The notes beneath the pieces are model-generated. The model made no database searches. It was given only the letters and a program-made list of their open reading frames with translations, and was not told the DNA's origin. From the NCBI RefSeq assembly GCF_023856365.1, contig NC_064537.1:8072324-8136323 (forward strand): 64,000 bases of DNA, read 5' to 3'. Numbering within the stretch: position 1 is the first letter of the stretch; every line of letters begins with the position of its first letter. Positions 59,901-64,000 of this stretch are shown here, piece by piece. Position numbers and translations under genes: made by a program. The DNA comes from Brienomyrus brachyistius. Lineage: Eukaryota > Chordata > Actinopteri > Osteoglossiformes > Mormyridae.

Positions 59901-60389
59901 CCCCGTGGGGGTCACATGGGAAGGCAGATGTGACAGCAATTGAATGAGGGCACCATAATCTCCCATTACTATTACTATTACTATTAGTTACCGGGACACC
60001 AGGGGAATCTGAAGGCTTCTTATTGGATAAGCCACAGATTTACACACTCATGTACGTCCCCAAAGCAGGCTTCTGACGTGGTCTTATAAACCAGCTGTAT
60101 TGGAAAAATAAACTAGACCACAGCTGTTATTCAGTTCAACGTTCGAACACGTGGAAATAAATGGAACCGACTCCGATGGATGTAGCTAATCTGATTCGGC
60201 CTCTGGGGCCAGCCTGAAAAACCTCATAACTCAAAACCAGTGACTTAACTGGGACTACACTGGGAGAAAGCATCCATCCCTGAATGCCCAGTGGGCACAT
60301 TTAAACGATTCTTAATCATATGCACACCTGCTTGTACCACGAATGCATGGGATATCTGATAAATGTAACAATAAAAAGGGTACTGAAGC

Positions 60390-60655
60390 AGTGTTTCACA
60401 ACTGCAGGGTAAGGAGGTCTCAGTCCCTTCTGTGTGTGAAGTTTGCATGCTCTCCCAATGTTTGCACAGCTTTCTATTGGCTAGTCTGCGCTCCTCTCCA
60501 AAGACACAAATTAGGGGAACTGTCTTCTCTTAATAGTCTATAATGTGAGTGTGCCTTGCGATGGACCGCCACCCCACCCAGAGAGTCCCCTGCCTCACAC
60601 AGGCTTCAGGCCCACCGTGACCCTGTACCGGGGAACCGGTTACGGAAGATGGGAG
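60390..60655 (+). mobile_element. Diverged SINE copy
   Basis: It has GTGTGAAGTTTGCATGCTC, TCTCCAAAGACACAAATTAG, GTGTGCCTTGCGATGGACCG and CCGTGACCCTGTACCGGGG with CGGTTACGGAAGATGG, in the order of the full-length element at 28709-29068. The GGAT tail is lost. Confidence 0.7.
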
Positions 60656-61129
60656 TTTTCAAGGTGTTCTTTGTGTGACATTTCACAAACCTTCCACACT
60701 AACCCACTTACGTCTCACACCAGGACGCTGCCCACGCTCAGCTGGAATCGCGAGAAGGCACTGAACTCTGGACGGACGCGGTTAAGCCGACGGCGTAAAA
60801 ACAGCAGGGACAAGCTGACAATCCAACTTTTATTCTCTATGAAAGGAGACAGGTGATCGGAAATCATCAGAAAACCTTTGTCCGGCGGTGGAGACCGAGA
60901 AGCTAAGATTGCTTTCAAGATAATGAAATCCGAGTGGGATGATGAAACCAAACTCAGACTAAGCAATCGTGCCGTCACAGGATGCTGGTGTGTCGGGTAC
61001 CAGTCCACCGCATGCTGCCTCCCACAGTCCAACAAGAGGAACACTTGTAGCCCAAAGGCTAATTCTGTGAGCGTACTGCTGCACAATGCCAGCTTCTCAC
61101 AGATTATTTCAAGTTGTATTCGCCTTTAT

Positions 61130-61250
61130 GCCAAAGATACTTCTGTTTACTTTTCCAATTGTTTTTTTAAATGTAATTCCTTGCACATCATACTTTATAC
61201 TGGTCAAATTATTACACAACATTTTGTAAAGGACACTTTTGGTCACGACT
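61130..61250. repeat. Dispersed repeat D, copy 1
   Basis: ATGCCAAAGATACTTCTGTT, TACTTTTCCAATTGTTTTTT and ACAACATTTTGTAAAGGACA also occur in the same order at 63798-63896. The family is not recognised. Confidence 0.65.
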
Positions 61251-62596
61251 TTTGGTCGCGTTTTAAGTCTTTCCGACAAACTCTGCATTGCTACTAGTGA
61301 ATTGTAGTCATATCAGATTTGGCAATCAACATTTACTCTGAATTGAAAAGCAAATTAAACCTATAAAAGACAGATTTGGCATGAAACACAGCTGCCCACA
61401 ACCTTTCATATAAAAATGGAGGATTCTGATGTAGAAAAAGGGCCCTAAAATGCTTGTCTTTAAATCAGGGTCATTGAGTGACTTTAATAAATAATCTGAC
61501 CGTTTTCTAGAAGCATGCCTGTAGACAAGAACTGCAGCCAATGTGTAGCCGATGCCAGGAAGCACCGGCCGCGAGGCAGGGGACAAATTGGACAGGGTGC
61601 CAATTTAAAAGATTATCTATATTACTGCTGCCTCGGACGGCTAGAGACGCCGTAAACGGCCAGCAGGTGGCGACGAGTGACTGGGCCACAGCCACTCTTC
61701 CTTCCAGGTCTGTTCCCCTCCACGCCTATCTGTGACACGTACAAAAGGTGCCCGGTTCGTTTCGTCCGCAGACCACCGGCCGCTGCGGATTGCAGGAGAG
61801 GGCGGAGCCCAACGCGCAGCCCGGCACTGGACCTCCAAGCACAGCACGCTTGCAGATACGGTACGTTTTGTATAAGAAGGACAAGAACAACGTGTGTTTG
61901 TAACGGCGCTGTAATGCAGAAGTCGTTTACAGTAATGTGTGTGAGGGTCTGCGATGCTGAGTGTTTCTTAAGATAGATTAGAATAAGGAAATGACAGTAA
62001 TGATATAAATACATGCCCCCCCCCCCAAATACCCCCAGGAGAGGTCTGCAGCTCTGCTCCCAATGGTACCCCGTGGTTCCCAAGGTTTGCTCCTTGCTAA
62101 TCCTGAGCCTACCGCCAAGCAAAGGTATACGATGACATTCAAAAGGTCTGTGTGACATAAGAAGGCCACGGTTTCAAGAAGCTGGACTAAGGAGTGAGAC
62201 TTCAGCCGGAGATTTAGAGTGAGCCCCCACACTCCCCACCCCATGTAGCTGGTGTCTGGTCAATGTACCCCTGAACCCCTGCCCCCCACCCCACCCCACC
62301 CCAATATGTGTCCACAGTCACAGAAATCAAAGGCCAGACTGGTTTAACACCGTGAATGTGCCACGTACTGCATATTCACAACTGTGTTATAATGTTAAAA
62401 AAATGATTTTAGGCGGTGGGCTCTCCAAAGATCAGAGCGAGAAGCTGAAGTCTAAGCTGGCGTGAGACAGGGAGTTTGCTGGTACGAGGAGACCACAAAG
62501 AGAGTCACCAGGTGCAGGGCTGCAGAGCTCTCAGGAGCCCGAGACTCGTCCTGTGTTATACATATCACTCCGGAAGCAGGGACACGGTCTGGGACT

Positions 62597-62690
62597 CTAT
62601 CTCTGGCTGTCTTGTCCGTTGATCACATTTCCCCCTGGGGGGGCAATGGTGATGGAATCCAATAGGGGACGCAGAGCCTGACCGAAGGGC
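62597..62690 (-). CDS. desi1: desi1 last coding exon
   Basis: Acceptor CACCCCTCAG ends at 62691. The first base completes threonine ACG, then [20 protein letters not shown] and [10 protein letters not shown] precede TAG. The C-terminus matches the human [20 protein letters not shown] block. This exon is too short to stand out as an open reading frame. Confidence 0.92.
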
Positions 62691-63648
62691 CTGAGGGGTG
62701 AAGAAGGATGGGTCACAGGTCCACAGGCATCTCCTCAAAGAATGCCAATCGGGCACAGTACGGGACACCTAAAGCCCTCACAGGTCCACAGGCATCTCCT
62801 CAAAGAATGCCAATCGGGCACAGTACGGGACACCTAAAGCCCTCACAGGCCCCTCTGACACACTGTCATTAGAGTAACAGCCCATAACATTCACAGAAAC
62901 ACACAAACGCTCCTAGTACAAATTAGTAATATATAAATAAATACTCATTGTTAGAGGATGCCAACTACAGTGCATTTACTTGTACGATATTCCCAATAAA
63001 CTTGGGAAAAGCACTTAAGGAAACACTTTGGATATAGAAAAGTGTGTCTATATAAAATGTATACTAGTAATATGTGTGTTATTATTTTCAATACTATTGC
63101 ACTGTGAACAATAGAAAAAGGTTCAATCAGTACCTAATTTCCATTGAACTCTTTTTAAACTCATTGTGTCCTTGTTTTCATACTGAATGTTCAAGTCAAC
63201 GTCTACTACTGTAATCTTAAGTAAAAGCAGGTGACCTCTTAGGTGCCCCGTGAAATCAGCCTTTCTCTGCAGCGTCTGCTAAATCAATTCAGCCGACGGG
63301 TGGGGACTCACGTGGAGAGGACCTCAGACGGCAGGTCTGTGATGTACGCAGGGATTTTGCGGCCTGTCAGGAACTGCGCCACCTCGTTGGTAAAGGTGTT
63401 GCAGTTGTGCTCAAACAGTCGATACCTGTCCGCTCTTGCGTGGGGGAAACAGGAGCACTTACAAAAAGTTGCATGCAAAGTTTCCTTTGACATGTGCACT
63501 TGGATATCCAGCAGGACCTGCCCAGACCAGTATCTCACCTGTACGTAGATTCCCCCAGTGAGGACAGGTACTCCATAAAAATTTCCTCAGTCACCTCTGT
63601 GCTGCCCAGATCCACAATAGTGTTGGGCTCTCCCAAAAGCGTTCCACC
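62597..63648 (-). CDS. desi1: Desumoylating isopeptidase 1 (PPPDE2), last three coding exons, 5' partial
   Basis: Cysteine isopeptidase of the PPPDE fold that removes SUMO from selected substrates. Exons in transcript order: 63648-63539, 63434-63312, 62690-62597; they join in frame to 108 residues plus TAG. The sequence runs [83 protein letters not shown] and ends NGQDSQR. The catalytic cysteine is in HNCNTF; the catalytic histidine (WHTS motif) lies in missing upstream exons. Human DESI1 is 168 residues, so about 60 N-terminal residues are off the right edge. The match is to DESI1 rather than DESI2. Confidence 0.92.
62713..62842. repeat. Perfect 65-bp tandem duplication in a desi1 intron
   Basis: Two adjacent identical 65-base units begin TCACAGGTCCACAGGCATCT (62713 and 62778); a partial third start follows. 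The first unit begins 22 bases upstream (transcript sense) of the last-exon acceptor. Confidence 0.88.
63312..63434 (-). CDS. desi1: desi1 exon: catalytic cysteine HNCNTF
   Basis: Donor GTGAGT starts at 63311. The acceptor used is the CAAG ending at 63435; it gives [13 protein letters not shown], the same length as human LFRGEAYNLFEHN. A later CAG would shorten the protein by three residues. The exon holds the catalytic Cys of EHNCNTF and [18 protein letters not shown]. Confidence 0.92.
63539..63648 (-). CDS. desi1: desi1 exon: [10 protein letters not shown] segment
   Basis: Acceptor TTTTAG ends at 63649; donor GTGAGA starts at 63538. It encodes [20 protein letters not shown] and [16 protein letters not shown] plus two bases of arginine. 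Confidence 0.9.
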
Positions 63649-63797
63649 CTAAAACAAAGCATCAATACTGAATATTCACACTAAAGCAGCCTTACACCTA
63701 AGGTGAATCTCAATTTACATACTTGACCATACTTGTGTTCTCGCCTATCAGTATTGCGTCATCTTCCATTGCCGAAAACCAGTTCCAATACGTACAA

Positions 63798-63896
63798 TAT
63801 GCCAAAGATAAATCTGTCTACTTTTCCAATTGTGTTTTTCATAATTCCTACTAGTCAACTTATTATACAACATTTTGTAAAGGACACTTTTATAAG
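63798..63896. repeat. Dispersed repeat D, copy 2
   Basis: ATGCCAAAGATAAATCTGTC, TACTTTTCCAATTGTGTTTT and ACAACATTTTGTAAAGGACA match copy 1, with a shorter middle. It lies in the desi1 intron upstream of exon 63539-63648. Confidence 0.65.
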
Positions 63897-64000
63897 ACAA
63901 GTATAAGACAGTTAAAAAAAAGAATCCCCGGATGTTTGCTCCGCCCCCAAATACCAAGGATACATCGGCTGCATCCTCGCCTAACGAGACCAATCCCACA

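Larger units (their letters stand above)
52219..62596. other. Intergenic stretch between tRNA region and desi1, no gene recognised
   Basis: This holds two MITEs, a C18 run, a SINE copy and dispersed repeat D. Several frames of 60-160 codons exist on both strands, none with a recognisable domain. The desi1 3'UTR must occupy the right end; no AATAAA on the minus strand lies within about 1 kb of its stop. Confidence 0.4.

Noticed and set aside
63650..64000. A further desi1 upstream exon within the window
   Set aside because: No splice-bounded segment matching the WHTSIVV or FFFGSGG motifs of DESI1 was found on the minus strand.

Overview
The window is vertebrate nuclear DNA, most likely from a ray-finned (teleost) fish. 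Short coding exons are separated by long introns with canonical GT/AG borders. Non-coding DNA is packed with fish-type MITEs, tRNA-derived SINEs, CT/GT/GGAT microsatellites, minisatellites and long G or C homopolymers. The species cannot be named from the sequence alone. I see no bacterial features.

Three protein-coding genes and one tRNA gene can be supported. (1) 214-5111, plus strand: the last seven coding exons of a myocardin-related transcription factor, best called mrtfa (MKL1). They carry part of the SAP domain, the leucine zipper and the C-terminal activation region; the RPEL end lies left of the window. (2) 14342-35516, minus strand: a complete four-exon Shisa-family gene, best called shisa8. 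It has a signal peptide, a cysteine-rich ectodomain, one membrane segment and a C-terminal EVTV PDZ ligand (413 residues by my exon joining). (3) 62597-63648, minus strand: the last three coding exons of desi1, a PPPDE deSUMOylating isopeptidase whose 5' exons lie beyond the right edge. (4) 50049-50121: a tRNA-Arg(CCT) gene. MRTFA, SHISA8 and DESI1 all lie in human 22q13, which supports the orthology calls over the MRTFB/SHISA9 paralogues on 16p13.

Layout: 1-5111 mrtfa 3' half, with a transposon nested inside another transposon in one intron and a fold-back MITE in the next. 5112-about 6100 is the probable mrtfa 3'UTR. From about 6100 to 13780 is intergenic DNA with one hAT-type MITE. 13782-35516 is shisa8, convergent to mrtfa; its introns hold four minisatellites of 32, 28, about 40 and 47 bp, several SINEs, MITEs and a possible homeodomain/POU-rich enhancer. 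35517-62596 is a 27-kb gap without a recognisable protein gene, rich in repeats and containing the tRNA gene. 62597-64000 is the 3' end of desi1.

The three proteins do not form an obvious joint pathway: an actin-regulated SRF coactivator, an AMPA-receptor-associated membrane protein family member and a deSUMOylase. The neighbourhood looks like conserved vertebrate synteny. The most unusual content is repeat architecture: nested elements with preserved target-site duplications, minisatellites whose unit length makes all three frames of one strand open, and a minisatellite born inside a SINE. I found no convincing undescribed biological system.
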